Assembly (NCBI RefSeq): GCF_001618425.1
Contig: NZ_BDCU01000030.1
Location: forward strand, 1 to 64,000
DNA length: 64,000 nt
Source: Nocardia fusca NBRC 14340
GTDB taxonomy: Bacteria; Actinomycetota; Actinomycetes; Mycobacteriales; Mycobacteriaceae
Direction: 5' to 3'
Within the stretch, counting starts at the first letter, position 1; every line of letters begins with the position of its first letter. The notes under the pieces are model-generated. The model did no database searches, was not told the DNA's origin, and saw nothing but the letters and a program-made list of their open reading frames with translations. A program made the translations under genes and the position numbers. Of the stretch, positions 42,588 through 51,535 are shown one piece after another.

Positions 42588-43378
42588 GCGAGGTCCTCCA
42601 GAGCCGCTCGAAGCCGGGTGAGCAGTTCGTGATCCACCGGTTCCCACTCGTCGCCGTCGGGAACCGGGGTGGCGTTTCGGACCCGGCGCCGCAGCGGCGG
42701 CTCCGCTGCGGCGGCCGGATCGGCGGCAGGCGGGCCGGCGTCGGAAGCCGGTGCGCCCACCGGGGGTTCGATCAACCCGGCCACGGTCAGATCCCGTACC
42801 GCCTCCAGACAGCCGTAGGCGGTGCGGCCCAGGTCCCGGGCGATTCCGGTGACACTGCGGCGGTTGTCGGCGGCGGCCAGTACCTCGGCCTGGCTGCCGG
42901 TGAGCAGTACCCGGCGCCGCCGGATCCGGCGCACCGGGACCACCGCGGCACGGTCGACCAGTTGCGCCGGCCACGGCCCCGAGTCCGGGTCACCGCGGCG
43001 CGCACATTCGCGGACCAGCGCCCGCGGCCGGATGGTGCAGACGGCCGACAGCCAGTGCGCCGGGGCCGGCCGGAACTCCGGCACCACCGGCGTGGGCAGC
43101 AGAAAGTAGGCCGCGTCGAAAACGGCGAGCAGCGCCAGGGTTTCCAGCAGCGGCCGGCCCAGCAGCGGGCCCGGATCGCCGGTACCCGCCCGCTCCCAGT
43201 CCTCGGCACTGGCCACCCCGGCCTCGACCACCAACCGGTCCAGCCCGGTGGTGCGCGAGCAGGTGGCGGAGGCGATGGCGCCGTCGGCGAGATGGAACTC
43301 CCCGTCGCCTACGCGCAGGACACCGGTCCGGCCTTCGTCTTCCAATCGCTGCAACTCGTCCGCGAGCTCAACGCGCAT
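42584..43378 (-). CDS. DUF4388-like/winged-helix regulator in roadblock operon
   Basis: A 264-residue protein. The N-terminal part (ELQRLEDEGRTGVLRVGDGE with FHLADGAIASATC) resembles DUF4388/PATAN domains. The C-terminal part contains a helix-turn-helix-like region (LTGSQAEVLAAADNRRSVTG with IARDLGRTAYGCLEAVRDLT) and an Ala/Pro-rich tail. It may link the roadblock proteins to transcription. ATG at 43378 is chosen as it overlaps the upstream gene end by about 11 bases; the longer frame is rejected. Confidence 0.65.
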   Translation of the reverse strand: MRVELADELQRLEDEGRTGVLRVGDGEFHLADGAIASATCSRTTGLDRLVVEAGVASAEDWERAGTGDPGPLLGRPLLETLALLAVFDAAYFLLPTPVVPEFRPAPAHWLSAVCTIRPRALVRECARRGDPDSGPWPAQLVDRAAVVPVRRIRRRRVLLTGSQAEVLAAADNRRSVTGIARDLGRTAYGCLEAVRDLTVAGLIEPPVGAPASDAGPPAADPAAAAEPPLRRRVRNATPVPDGDEWEPVDHELLTRLRAALEDLA

Positions 43379-43778
43379 GACCGTCCTCGGCCAGTTCGGC
43401 GAGAATGCCGCGTAGCCGGAACCGGGCCATCGCCAGATTGCCGGACTCCTCGTCGAACAGGACATGGACGAAGAGGCGGCCGCCGAAATCCCCGTCCACC
43501 AGATTGAGCAGGTGGTATCCCCCGGTCCCGCAGACGATGATCTCGTCGACGTCGTCCCCGGTCGGGCCCGTGGTCAGCGCCGGACAGTCGAGCACCGCGC
43601 GCACCACATCGGTGGTGGTCGCCGCGTCCTCGTGCTGATCGACCACATCGTGCCGGCCGGCCGCGGCCACCGCCAGCCCACTCGCCCCGTCCACCAATGT
43701 CACACTGCGCGCACCGGGGATGTCCATGATCCGTTCCAGACATCCATCGATTCCGCTCATGCGCCCCTGCCCGTTCAT
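43368..43778 (-). CDS. roadblock-like protein, first gene of operon
   Basis: A 136-residue protein with a roadblock-like pattern: CLERIMDIPGARSVTLVDGA with SGLAVAAAG, a Cys-containing middle, DEIIVCGTGGYHLLNLV and a final helix (GNLAMARFRLRGILAELAED) very like the end of the 41719 protein. Start at 43778 or Met7 (43760). It heads the operon of three roadblock-type proteins and one winged-helix protein. Confidence 0.75.
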   Translation of the reverse strand: MNGQGRMSGIDGCLERIMDIPGARSVTLVDGASGLAVAAAGRHDVVDQHEDAATTTDVVRAVLDCPALTTGPTGDDVDEIIVCGTGGYHLLNLVDGDFGGRLFVHVLFDEESGNLAMARFRLRGILAELAEDGHAR

Positions 43779-44029
43779 GCGTGTTTCAGATCTCTGGAGA
43801 CACTACACATACCAGGCGTTCGCCGCCGACTGAACGCAAGACCTGATCGGATACCCGGGTCGTCCGGATCCGAAACGGTGCCGCACCTGCATATGAGATG
43901 CCCAGCACGGCAGCACGGTTGGCAGCCTACGCCCGGACCCCGGACCGGCTATCGATGTTTTCTCAAACTTGCGCTCGCATACGAGAAATTGTCTGGATCG
44001 AGCGGCGGCGGGCGAACTACGTTCGACAT

Positions 44030-44977
44030 ATGACCGAGTTGTCGCCCGGACGGGGGCGCGCACTGCTCGCCGCGGCCGTCACCGTCGTACTGTGGGCCTC
44101 GGCGTTCGTCGTCATCCGCACCGCCGGAGCGGACTTCTCGCCGGGAGCGCTGGCGCTGGGCCGATTGGCCTCGGGTTCGGTGGTTTTGGTGACGCTGCTG
44201 CTACTGACCGGCACCGGCCTGCCCCCGCGTTCGGCACTGCGCGGGATCATCGTATCCGGAGTGCTGTGGTTCGGGATCTATATGGTGGCCCTGAACTGGG
44301 CCGAACAATACGTCGACGCCGGCACCGCCGCGCTGGTGATCAATACCGGGCCGGTCATGATCGCTCTGCTCGGCGGACTGTTTCTCGGCGAGGGTTTTCC
44401 GAAACGGCTCATGACCGGTATCGCGGTGGCGTTCGCCGGAGCGGCCGTGGTGGGGTTGTCCAGTTCCGAGGGCGCGGCAACCGCGCTCGGCGTCGTGCTG
44501 TGTGTGGTGGCGGCCGCCGCCTGGGCGGTGGCGGTGCTCGTCCAGAAACCCGCGCTGGCGCACGCCTCGGCCCTGCAGGTGACCACCGGCGGATGTGTAG
44601 TGGGCACGGTCGCGTGCCTGCCGTTCACGGGGCAGCTGATCGGAGAGGTGGCCACCGCACCGCTGTCCGCCACCCTCGGCCTGGTCTATCTCGGCGTCTT
44701 CCCGACCGCCGTCGCCTTCACCACCTGGGCATACGCCCTGGCCCGGATGAGCGCGGGGCAGGTGGGCGCCACCACCTACGCGGTACCGGCGCTCGTTGTC
44801 GTGATGTCCTGGCTCCTCCTCGGCGAGGTGCCCGGCACGGTGGCATCGGCCGGCGGAGCTCTGTGCCTGGTGGGAGTCGCGATCACCCGGTGGCGACCGC
44901 GTGCACGCCGTGGTCCGGCCGCACGACCCGACCGCGACCTCGACGCGGGATCCGGTATGACGGCCGAAAGGCGGTAA
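44030..44977 (+). CDS. EamA/DMT-superfamily transporter
   Basis: A 315-residue membrane protein with about ten transmembrane helices in two EamA repeats (LLAAAVTVVLWASAFVVI; LGLVYLGVFPTAVAFTTWAY near the end of the second). A Pro/Arg-rich cytoplasmic tail follows. Such proteins export amino acids or other metabolites; the substrate is not predictable. ATG at 44030 is chosen because the frame upstream lacks hydrophobic character. Confidence 0.85.
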   Translation: MTELSPGRGRALLAAAVTVVLWASAFVVIRTAGADFSPGALALGRLASGSVVLVTLLLLTGTGLPPRSALRGIIVSGVLWFGIYMVALNWAEQYVDAGTAALVINTGPVMIALLGGLFLGEGFPKRLMTGIAVAFAGAAVVGLSSSEGAATALGVVLCVVAAAAWAVAVLVQKPALAHASALQVTTGGCVVGTVACLPFTGQLIGEVATAPLSATLGLVYLGVFPTAVAFTTWAYALARMSAGQVGATTYAVPALVVVMSWLLLGEVPGTVASAGGALCLVGVAITRWRPRARRGPAARPDRDLDAGSGMTAERR

Positions 44978-45101
44978 GCGGACCGTCCCGGTGGCGCTCA
45001 CGCGCCGACCCGCCGCGCGGTAGCGGGGTGGTTCGCACAGTCCTGCGTACGGTGAAGAGATCAGCGCAGTCATCCTCCACGACGACCAAGGAGAGTGCCC
45101 T

Positions 45102-45395
45102 ATGCTTGCCGCCTTCTCGATCACCCCCATCGGCGCCGGCGAGAGCGTCGGGGATCAGGTCGCCACCGCGGTCCGGGTCATCCGGGACAGCGGACTCGCG
45201 CATCGGACCACCGCGAGTTTCACCGAGATCGAGGGCGAATGGGACCAGGTCATGGGTGTCATCAAGACCGCGACCGATGCGGTACTGGCCGAATCCGATC
45301 GGTGCAGCATCGTCATCAAGGCCGATATCCGGCCCGGCCGGACGGATACGCTGCACACCGAGGTCGAGTCGGTCGAACGCCGCCTCGCCGAGTGA
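45102..45395 (+). CDS. MTH1187-family thiamine-binding protein
   Basis: A 97-residue protein with the ferredoxin-like fold of the MTH1187/YkoF family (LAAFSITPIGAGESVGDQVA, SFTEIEGEWDQVMGVIKTAT, ADIRPGRTDTLHTEVESVE). Members bind thiamine or a related ligand. AAGGAG precedes the ATG at normal spacing. It stands alone between the exporter and the convergent YdcF gene. Confidence 0.8.
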   Translation: MLAAFSITPIGAGESVGDQVATAVRVIRDSGLAHRTTASFTEIEGEWDQVMGVIKTATDAVLAESDRCSIVIKADIRPGRTDTLHTEVESVERRLAE

Positions 45396-45415
45396 TCCCG
45401 CCAGCGACTCCGGGT

Positions 45416-46003
45416 CTACCGGGTGAGCGGCGCCGATACCCGGCCCCGCTTCGCGTAGCCGAGGACGGCGAACAGCGGTTTGAGAAAGGTCCACTCGCCG
45501 AAGCGGTATTCCGCGCCGCGCACCAGCCGGTTCGCGAGATCGGGGCGCATAACCGCCAGGTAGCGCCGGGCCTGCTCCGCGTGCAGCGGATTCGAGACGA
45601 TTTTGATCCGGTCGGCCGCTTCGATCAGCGCTAGGGCGTTCTCGATGTTCTCCCAGGTGCTCCGCGAGGCGGTATCCAGCGCGACCGGACCGGACCAGCC
45701 GCGTTCCCGCGCATAGGCGGCCATCAGTTCGGCTTCCGACCGCGCGCCCCCGACCGCGCCGCCACAGAAGACCATCCGGGTATCGAGCCGGGGATCGCAG
45801 GAGCGCAGTGCGGCGCGCACCCGCCATCTGTTCAGCGCGTTGGCCGTCGCCGCCGCGTTGCGGAACCCGAGTACGACGACCGCTTCGCTCGCGCCGGTCG
45901 CGGACCCGACGAGCCGCCGCGACGACCGCCAGTTCACCCACTCTCCCCAGGCCAGTACGGCGACACCGGCGACGAGCAGTATCCGTGACGTCCTCACGGG
46001 CAT
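45416..46003 (-). CDS. YdcF/ElyC-family (DUF218) protein
   Basis: A 195-residue protein with an N-terminal membrane anchor (SRILLVAGVAVLAWGEWV), then AVVVLGFRN, MVFCGGAVGGARSEAELMAA, LDTASRSTWENIENAL and IKIVSNPLHAEQARRYL. These are the conserved segments of DUF218 proteins linked to envelope biogenesis. Extracytoplasmic location is likely. The catalytic role of the family is unclear. Confidence 0.8.
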   Translation of the reverse strand: MPVRTSRILLVAGVAVLAWGEWVNWRSSRRLVGSATGASEAVVVLGFRNAAATANALNRWRVRAALRSCDPRLDTRMVFCGGAVGGARSEAELMAAYARERGWSGPVALDTASRSTWENIENALALIEAADRIKIVSNPLHAEQARRYLAVMRPDLANRLVRGAEYRFGEWTFLKPLFAVLGYAKRGRVSAPLTR

Positions 46004-46084
46004 CGGAGCGTACCCGTACGCGCGGCTGTTCCGCGATACACCAGAGCTACGATCCCGGCACGGTCGGTTACGCTGCGCGGCCGC

Positions 46085-46459
46085 TTACACCCCCTGCTCG
46101 CCGTATTCGCGTACCGCGCCGAGGTATTCGGTGATGGCGTCCCGGTTCCGTTCCAGACAGCGGATCCGTTCGGTCATCCGGTCCCGTTCACCTTCGAGGG
46201 TCGCGAGCATCTCGGGCGTCGCGTCCGGGAAGTAGATGGAACGCGGTTTGTCCAGGCACGGGAGAATCTGTTTGATGATCCGGGTCGGCAGCCCGGCATC
46301 GAGGAGTCCCCGGATCTGCAGTACGCGATCGACGAACCGCTCGTCGTAGCTGCGGTAGCCGTTTGCGCACCGCTGGGCGGCGATCAGGCCTTGTTCCTCG
46401 TAGTAGCGCAGCAACCGGCGTGAGGTGCCGGTGCGCCGTGACAGTTCCCCGATCCGCAT
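46085..46459 (-). CDS. MerR-family transcriptional regulator
   Basis: A 124-residue regulator. The winged helix is MRIGELSRRTGTSRRLLRYY with EEQGLI and NGYRSYDE, followed by a dimerisation helix (EMLATLEGERDRMTERIRCL). A lone Cys does not form a metal site pattern, so an organic inducer is more likely. It is divergent from the deacetylase gene at 46522, with a perfect palindrome between them. Confidence 0.88.
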   Translation of the reverse strand: MRIGELSRRTGTSRRLLRYYEEQGLIAAQRCANGYRSYDERFVDRVLQIRGLLDAGLPTRIIKQILPCLDKPRSIYFPDATPEMLATLEGERDRMTERIRCLERNRDAITEYLGAVREYGEQGV

Positions 46460-46487
46460 TCCATCGACCTCGTCCGAACGATTTGAC

Positions 46488-46505
46488 CTTCACATCTGTG
46501 TGAAG
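46488..46505. promoter_or_regulatory. palindromic MerR operator candidate
   Basis: CTTCACA-tctg-TGTGAAG, a perfect 7-bp dyad in the 62-bp gap between the MerR gene and the divergent deacetylase gene. TTGACC (46483-46488) adjoins it and could be the -35 element of the deacetylase promoter, the usual layout for MerR control. Confidence 0.6.
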
Positions 46506-46521
46506 CTTCGACCATAGCCGA

Positions 46522-47409
46522 ATGGACAACGAACTGTTCGACTACAGCGCCATCGTCGACCGCGAGCCGATCCGGTGGCCGGGCGGGGCACGCGTGGCGT
46601 TCTACGTGGGACTCAATATCGAGCACTACCAGGTGGATCGCCCCTCCACCAGTATCTTCGCCGGTACCGCCGGGCAGGTGCCGGACCCGCTCAACTACGG
46701 CTGGCGCGATTACGGCCCCCGGGTGGGGTTCTGGCGGATCCTGGAATCGCTGGACCGGCACGGCATCCGGGCCAGCGCACTGCTCAACTCCGAGGTGGTC
46801 GAGCATTACCCACGCCTCATCGAAGCCGGCCGGGAACGCGACTGGGCCTGGCTGGCACACGGCCGGAACAACTCCGTCCTGCAGGCCGAGATCGCCGCCG
46901 CGGACGAGCGCGCCTACCTCGCGGACGTGCTCGGCACCATCGAACGCGGCACCGGGAAGCGACCGCGCGGCTGGATGGGCCCCGCCCTCTCCGAGAGTTT
47001 CCGCACTCCGGAGTTGTTGCGCGAACTGGGCGTCGACTACGTCCTGGACTGGACCAACGACGACCAGCCCTACCCGTTGCGCGTCCCCGGGCTGTTCAGC
47101 GTGCCGTACTCGGTGGAGTTGAACGACAACACCCTGTTCCTCGGCACCGGGCTCACCGGCCCCGATTTCGTCCGGATCGTGCGGGACCAGCTCGACCGGC
47201 TGTGGGCGGACTCCGAAACGAGCGGACGCGTCCTCGCCCTGGCCCTGCACCCCTTCGTCACCGGGCAGGCGTTCCGGGCCCGGTACCTCGACGAGGCACT
47301 GGCCTCTATCGTCGAGCATCCCGGCGTATGGGTCACCACCAGCGACGAGATCGCGGCGCACTACGCGGCCACCCGGACCGGGGCGGCGGTCAGAAGTACG
47401 TCCCGCTGA
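46522..47409 (+). CDS. polysaccharide deacetylase-family protein (PuuE/allantoinase-like)
   Basis: A 295-residue protein with the NodB-like barrel plan of the allantoinase/PuuE subgroup: WPGGARVAFYVGLNIEHYQV, LNYGWRDYGPRVGFWRILE, WLAHGRNNS, TGKRPRGWMGPALSESFRTP and LALHPFVTGQAFRARYLDEA. The first metal Asp appears replaced by Asn (GLNIEHY), seen also in other members of the subgroup. It likely hydrolyses an amide. Divergent MerR control suggests induction by its substrate. Confidence 0.8.
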   Translation: MDNELFDYSAIVDREPIRWPGGARVAFYVGLNIEHYQVDRPSTSIFAGTAGQVPDPLNYGWRDYGPRVGFWRILESLDRHGIRASALLNSEVVEHYPRLIEAGRERDWAWLAHGRNNSVLQAEIAAADERAYLADVLGTIERGTGKRPRGWMGPALSESFRTPELLRELGVDYVLDWTNDDQPYPLRVPGLFSVPYSVELNDNTLFLGTGLTGPDFVRIVRDQLDRLWADSETSGRVLALALHPFVTGQAFRARYLDEALASIVEHPGVWVTTSDEIAAHYAATRTGAAVRSTSR

Positions 47410-48586
47410 ACGGATGCTCGTCCACCTCGAACAGCGCGTCCGCGGTCGCCGCGGCGCCGGGCCGGTGCTCGGTGACGCGGCCCGCGAGCGCCAGGTGACG
47501 CCAGCGGGTACCGCCGAGGTAGGCGGCCGCCAGGGCCGCCACGTCGGCGCCTAGGTCCGCGGGCTCGTCCACCCGGGTGACCCCGCCGTCCTCGATCCGG
47601 TAATTGCCGGTGTTGGCGGACAGCATCGGATCGGTGACGGCGAGGACCAGCGGCCGGCCGGGACGATAGGCGCGGCGGGCCAGCGCGGCCGGGACATCGA
47701 CCAGCCGCAACCAGGTCTCGTCGTGGATATCGGTGACCCGGACCGCCCGCTCGTCGGTCAGCAGATGCCGCAGCGGGGAGTCGGGCGAGATCGCGGACAG
47801 CACGACCACGTCGACGATATCGGCGCTGAGCAGATGACGGATGAGACCGACGAAGGCGGCGGGAGTCGTGGCGACGAGATCGTCGACGACCACGGTCCGG
47901 CGCGGGCCGCGCACCCATTCCACGGATTCGGCGGCACGATAGCGCACGAACCCGTCCTCCGAGCCGGGCTCCCCGTGCACGGCGACATGGCCCTGGGGCC
48001 GCAACAGCCCCTGTAACCGCCACCAGTACGAGGGGCGATCGATCGCCGCGGTCCACGTCACATCCGCTGTCGCGTAGATCTTGGCCGGTATCTCCCAACC
48101 GTCCGCGGGCGCGAGCAACCGGACCGGGCCGGCGGCCGGTACGGTTTCGCGGAAGCGGGCCCGGTGCACATCGATTTCACAGCGCGCCGACGAACCGGCG
48201 ACGCCGTACCCGAAACGCTCATAGATTCCGCCCTGGGTCGCGCGCAGCGAGGCGACGACCTCCCCGCGTGCGGCGATCTCGGTGAGCTGCCGGTGCAGCA
48301 GCGCGGCCGCGATCCCCTGCCGCGCGTGGGTGGGCAGGACACCGACGTGCGTCACCGCGGCGTGCGGCAGACGCGCGCCACCCGGCGCGATCAGCCAGCT
48401 GGTGTAGGAATTCACCGTCCCGACCAGTTCACCGCCGACCCGGGCGCCGAGGGTGCGGCCGGGTTCGTTCAATCCGTCCGCGGCCTCGGCCGAGATCGGT
48501 GGACCCCCGACCATCGCGGTACGGAATACCTGTTGCGCGGCACGCGCATCTGCCGCGTCGGTCACTATATCGATGTCGACGGTCAT
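47390..48586 (-). CDS. Eis-like GNAT N-acetyltransferase
   Basis: A 398-residue protein of the Eis type: an N-terminal GNAT domain with the acetyl-CoA loop VGVLPTHARQGIAAALLHRQ and IYERFGYGVA, a second GNAT-like domain, and a C-terminal SCP-like domain ending in GTYF. In Eis the terminal carboxylate on Phe is the general base, and that ending is kept here. Eis acetylates aminoglycosides and polyamines at several amines. The 3' end overlaps that of the deacetylase gene by 20 bases. Confidence 0.85.
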   Translation of the reverse strand: MTVDIDIVTDAADARAAQQVFRTAMVGGPPISAEAADGLNEPGRTLGARVGGELVGTVNSYTSWLIAPGGARLPHAAVTHVGVLPTHARQGIAAALLHRQLTEIAARGEVVASLRATQGGIYERFGYGVAGSSARCEIDVHRARFRETVPAAGPVRLLAPADGWEIPAKIYATADVTWTAAIDRPSYWWRLQGLLRPQGHVAVHGEPGSEDGFVRYRAAESVEWVRGPRRTVVVDDLVATTPAAFVGLIRHLLSADIVDVVVLSAISPDSPLRHLLTDERAVRVTDIHDETWLRLVDVPAALARRAYRPGRPLVLAVTDPMLSANTGNYRIEDGGVTRVDEPADLGADVAALAAAYLGGTRWRHLALAGRVTEHRPGAAATADALFEVDEHPFSGTYF

Positions 48587-48685
48587 CTCGGCTCACTCCG
48601 GAGGTTCGGGATCGGTGCGGGAATCCGGCGAAGCCGCAGGGCGCCACGGGATACCGTTAGTTTCTCTCACATGACGCGCGGTACG

Positions 48686-49999
48686 TCACACCGAGCACGG
48701 CGCGGAGCCGGTGTCCGGCCCCGTGGTCAGGCCGGGACGGGTCTCCGGAACCGGGTCCCAGCGGCCGTTTGAACAGGCGTAATCCCACTGCGGTCCGGCC
48801 GCGACCAGAATACGCACGGCGTCGAGTAGCCGATCCACGTCATCGGCGGTGGTGCCGAGGCCGATACTGGCGCGCAGGGCGGCGTCGAGCCCGAACCGGG
48901 CCAGCAGCGGGTGGGCGCAGAAGCGGCCGTCACGCACGCCGATCGCATGTTCGGCGGACAGATAGGCCGCGACCCGGCCCGGTTCGAAACCGTCCACGGT
49001 GAAGGCGACGATTCCCACGCAGTCGGTGCTGTCGCCGAAGATCCGGAGGCATCGGACACCGGCGATGTCCGCCAGCCCGGTGCGCAGCCGGTCGGTGAGC
49101 GCCCGTTCGTGCACCTCGGCGGGAGCGGCGAGTTCGGTGAGCGCCTCGCAGGCGGCCGCCAGCGCCGCGGCGCCCAGCACATTGGGTGAACCGGCCTCGT
49201 GCCGATGCGGGGCGGCCGCCCAGGCCGCGGTGTCCGAGGTCACCTCGGTGACCGCGCCCCCACCGGCCAGGTACGGCGGTGCGGCGTCGAGCCAGTCGCG
49301 GCGACCGGCCAGCACCCCGGCGCCGTACGGTGCGTACAGCTTGTGCCCGGAGCAGACCACATAGTCGATATCGGTGGCGCACAGGTCGATACGCCGATGG
49401 GGAGCCAGTTGGGCCGCGTCCACCAGGATCCGCGCACCGTGGCGATGGGCGAGCGCGGCCAGCTCGGTCAGCGGCAGGACCTCCCCGGTGACATTGGACG
49501 CGCCGGTGATCGCAAGCAGGGCAGCGGGTTTCGCGGCGAGTTCGGCGGCCAGACGGTCGACGGTCCCGGTGAGCGTGCCGGCGGCGGGCACCACCCGGCG
49601 TCCGCGTCCGGCCCAGGGCAGGAAGTTGGCGTGGTGTTCGATATCGAGAACCACGGTATCGCCGGGAACGCAGGTGGCGAGCAGGTTGAGCGCGTCGGTG
49701 GTGTTCCGGGTGAACACGACCTCCTGGTCGGCGGCGCAGCCCAGGAACTCGCGGACCGTTTCGCGGGCCACCTCGTAGCACCGGGTGGAGATCCGCGAGG
49801 CATACCCGGCGCCGCGGTGCACGCTCGCGTAGTAGGGCAGCAGATCGGCCACCCGTGCGGTGACCTGCGCGAGGGCCGGTGCGCTGGCCGCGTAGTCGAA
49901 GTTGGCGTAGGTACAGGTACCGCCCTGCACCAGCGGAACCCGCAGGTCGTCGCCGGAGACGCGGGCCGGGGCACGGGTGGGGTCGAGTACAGCGGTCAT
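48686..49999 (-). CDS. cysteine-desulfurase-like class V aminotransferase
   Basis: A 437-residue PLP enzyme of the SufS/class V family. The PLP Lys lies in CSGHKLYAPYGAGVL; VFTRNTTDALNLLA, DIEHHANFLPW and AGSPNVLGAAALAAACEAL are family segments. A Cys-bearing loop near the C-terminus (GVRDGRFCAHPLLARFGL) may carry the sulfur-accepting Cys. The ATG at 49999 lies 78 bases after a SAM-IV riboswitch, so expression should fall when S-adenosylmethionine is plentiful, pointing to sulfur or methionine metabolism. Confidence 0.85.
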   Translation of the reverse strand: MTAVLDPTRAPARVSGDDLRVPLVQGGTCTYANFDYAASAPALAQVTARVADLLPYYASVHRGAGYASRISTRCYEVARETVREFLGCAADQEVVFTRNTTDALNLLATCVPGDTVVLDIEHHANFLPWAGRGRRVVPAAGTLTGTVDRLAAELAAKPAALLAITGASNVTGEVLPLTELAALAHRHGARILVDAAQLAPHRRIDLCATDIDYVVCSGHKLYAPYGAGVLAGRRDWLDAAPPYLAGGGAVTEVTSDTAAWAAAPHRHEAGSPNVLGAAALAAACEALTELAAPAEVHERALTDRLRTGLADIAGVRCLRIFGDSTDCVGIVAFTVDGFEPGRVAAYLSAEHAIGVRDGRFCAHPLLARFGLDAALRASIGLGTTADDVDRLLDAVRILVAAGPQWDYACSNGRWDPVPETRPGLTTGPDTGSAPCSV

Positions 50000-50077
50000 C
50001 ACGCAATCCCGTCGATCGAGGGACTCCGGGTTCCGATTCGGCGGAGTCCGCGCTTGCCACGCTCGGTCGAGCAGCGG

Positions 50078-50161
50078 CCAGGTCGTCACCCGGGGCACCC
50101 CACCGCGGAGGAGGGTTGCCGGCCAGCAAGCCGGGGCTTCACGCTGGCACTCATGACCTGG
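50078..50161 (-). ncRNA. SAM-IV riboswitch
   Basis: On the minus strand the sequence reads GGTCATGAGTGCCAGCG, AAGCCCCGGCTTGCTGG, CCGGCAACCCTCC, CGCGGTGGGGTGCCCCGGGT and a closing GACCTGG that pairs with CCAGGTC at its start. This matches the known SAM-IV consensus of Actinomycetales, including GGCAACCCTCC and the GGTGGGGTGCCCCGGGTGA core. It lies in the leader of the cysteine-desulfurase-like gene. Confidence 0.88.
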
Positions 50162-50438
50162 TGTGAGGTTGGCAGACGGCCACCGGCTTGTCAACTCGAC
50201 CCATCCGGGTCCACGCCCGCCGGTTCGGCGCGCGTCCTCGGAAACCACCTGTCCGTCGCGGTCCGCGGAGTCGCTGGTCTCGAATCGAAGACTACTCGCG
50301 TCGGTCATTTCGAATCACCATGATCCGGTCCGTAGCCCGGAAACGGATAGCGGCGCACTGTGTTTGTCCGGGTGATCACCCCCGACCCATCCGGTGCGCG
50401 CCTGTCCCGATCCACCCGGCCCCGAACGGAGATTCGCG

Positions 50439-51519
50439 ATGCCAGACCGAACAGGAGTCGCCGCCCCGACGGCCGAATACCTCTGGTACATCCCCAACCA
50501 GGTGATTCCCGGGCATCGCGGTGACGCCGTCACCGCCGACCACAACAGCCTCGAGACGCTGACCGCGCAGGCGCGCGCACTCGAAGAATACGGGTGGCAG
50601 GGGGCGCTGATCGGCACCGGCTGGGGGCGCCCGGATACGTTCACCGTCGCCACCGCGCTCGCGGCCCGGACCACGACCTTCGAGCCGCTCGTCGCGGTCC
50701 GGCCCGGTTATTGGCGGCCGGCCCATTTCGCCTCCGCCGCCGCGAGTCTGGATCATCTCACCGGCGGTCGGCTGCGAATCAACATCGTCTCCGGCAAGGA
50801 CGATCTCGCGGCCTACGGCGAGGCCGAGGAGGACCAAGCCGATCGGTACGCCCGCACCCGGGAGTTCCTCCGGCTGGTCCGGCGGCTGTGGACCGAGGAG
50901 AACGTCACCTACCGGGGTGAGCACTACCGGGTGACCGATTCCACCGTCACGCCGCGAATCACGGTGCGAGGGCCGCCCGCACCCGCTGCTCTACTTCGGT
51001 GGCGCGTCGGCGGCGGCCGAACGAGTCGCCGCGACCGAAGCCGATGTCCAGCTCTTCTGGGGTGAGCCGCTGGCCGGCGTCCGGGAACGCATCGAACGAT
51101 TGCGCACGCTCGGTGACGAGCTCGGCCGTGCCCTGCCGCCGCTGCAGTTCGGGCTGCGGATCACCACCTTCGTGCGCGATACCACCGAACAGGCGTGGGC
51201 CGATGCCGAGGCCAAAGTTGCCGAGATGGCGAAAACGCACGATCGGAGCGCACCCCGGCGTGCGGCGGTCGGACAGCAGCGTCTGCTCGACCTGGCGGCG
51301 CGCGGCGAAGTGCTCGACGACAATCTCTACACCACCCCGGGCACCGTCGGTGGCGGAGGCGCGGGCACCACCTGGCTGGTCGGCTCCGCCGAGGACGTCG
51401 CGAAATCACTGCGCCGCTACCAGGATCTCGGCATCACCCATTTCGTGCTCTCCGATACTCCCTACCTGCCCGAGATCCGGCGCCAGGGCGCCCAGCTCCT
51501 GCCGCTGCTGCGCGACTGA
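50439..51519 (+). pseudogene. LLM-class FMN monooxygenase (SsuD-like), frameshifted
   Basis: The first part from ATG 50439 reads as a luciferase-like alkanesulfonate monooxygenase: TAEYLWYIPNQVIPGHRGDA, HNSLETLTAQARALEEYGWQ, LDHLTGGRLRINIVSGKDD and DQADRYARTREFLRLVRRLW. At about 50970-50976 the coding signal moves to another frame: PLLYFGGASAAAERVAATEA, then GLRITTFVRDT to a stop at 51517-51519. One missing base in the run agggcc restores about 360 residues, the normal length. The family frees sulfite from sulfonates, which fits the sulfur-regulated divergent neighbour. It is either a sequencing error or inactivated. Confidence 0.75.
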
Positions 51520-51535
51520 GCCGGGCACACCGGAA

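Noticed and set aside
46085..46505. MerR protein as a metal sensor
   Set aside because: Only isolated Cys residues, without the paired Cys/His pattern of metal-sensing MerR proteins.
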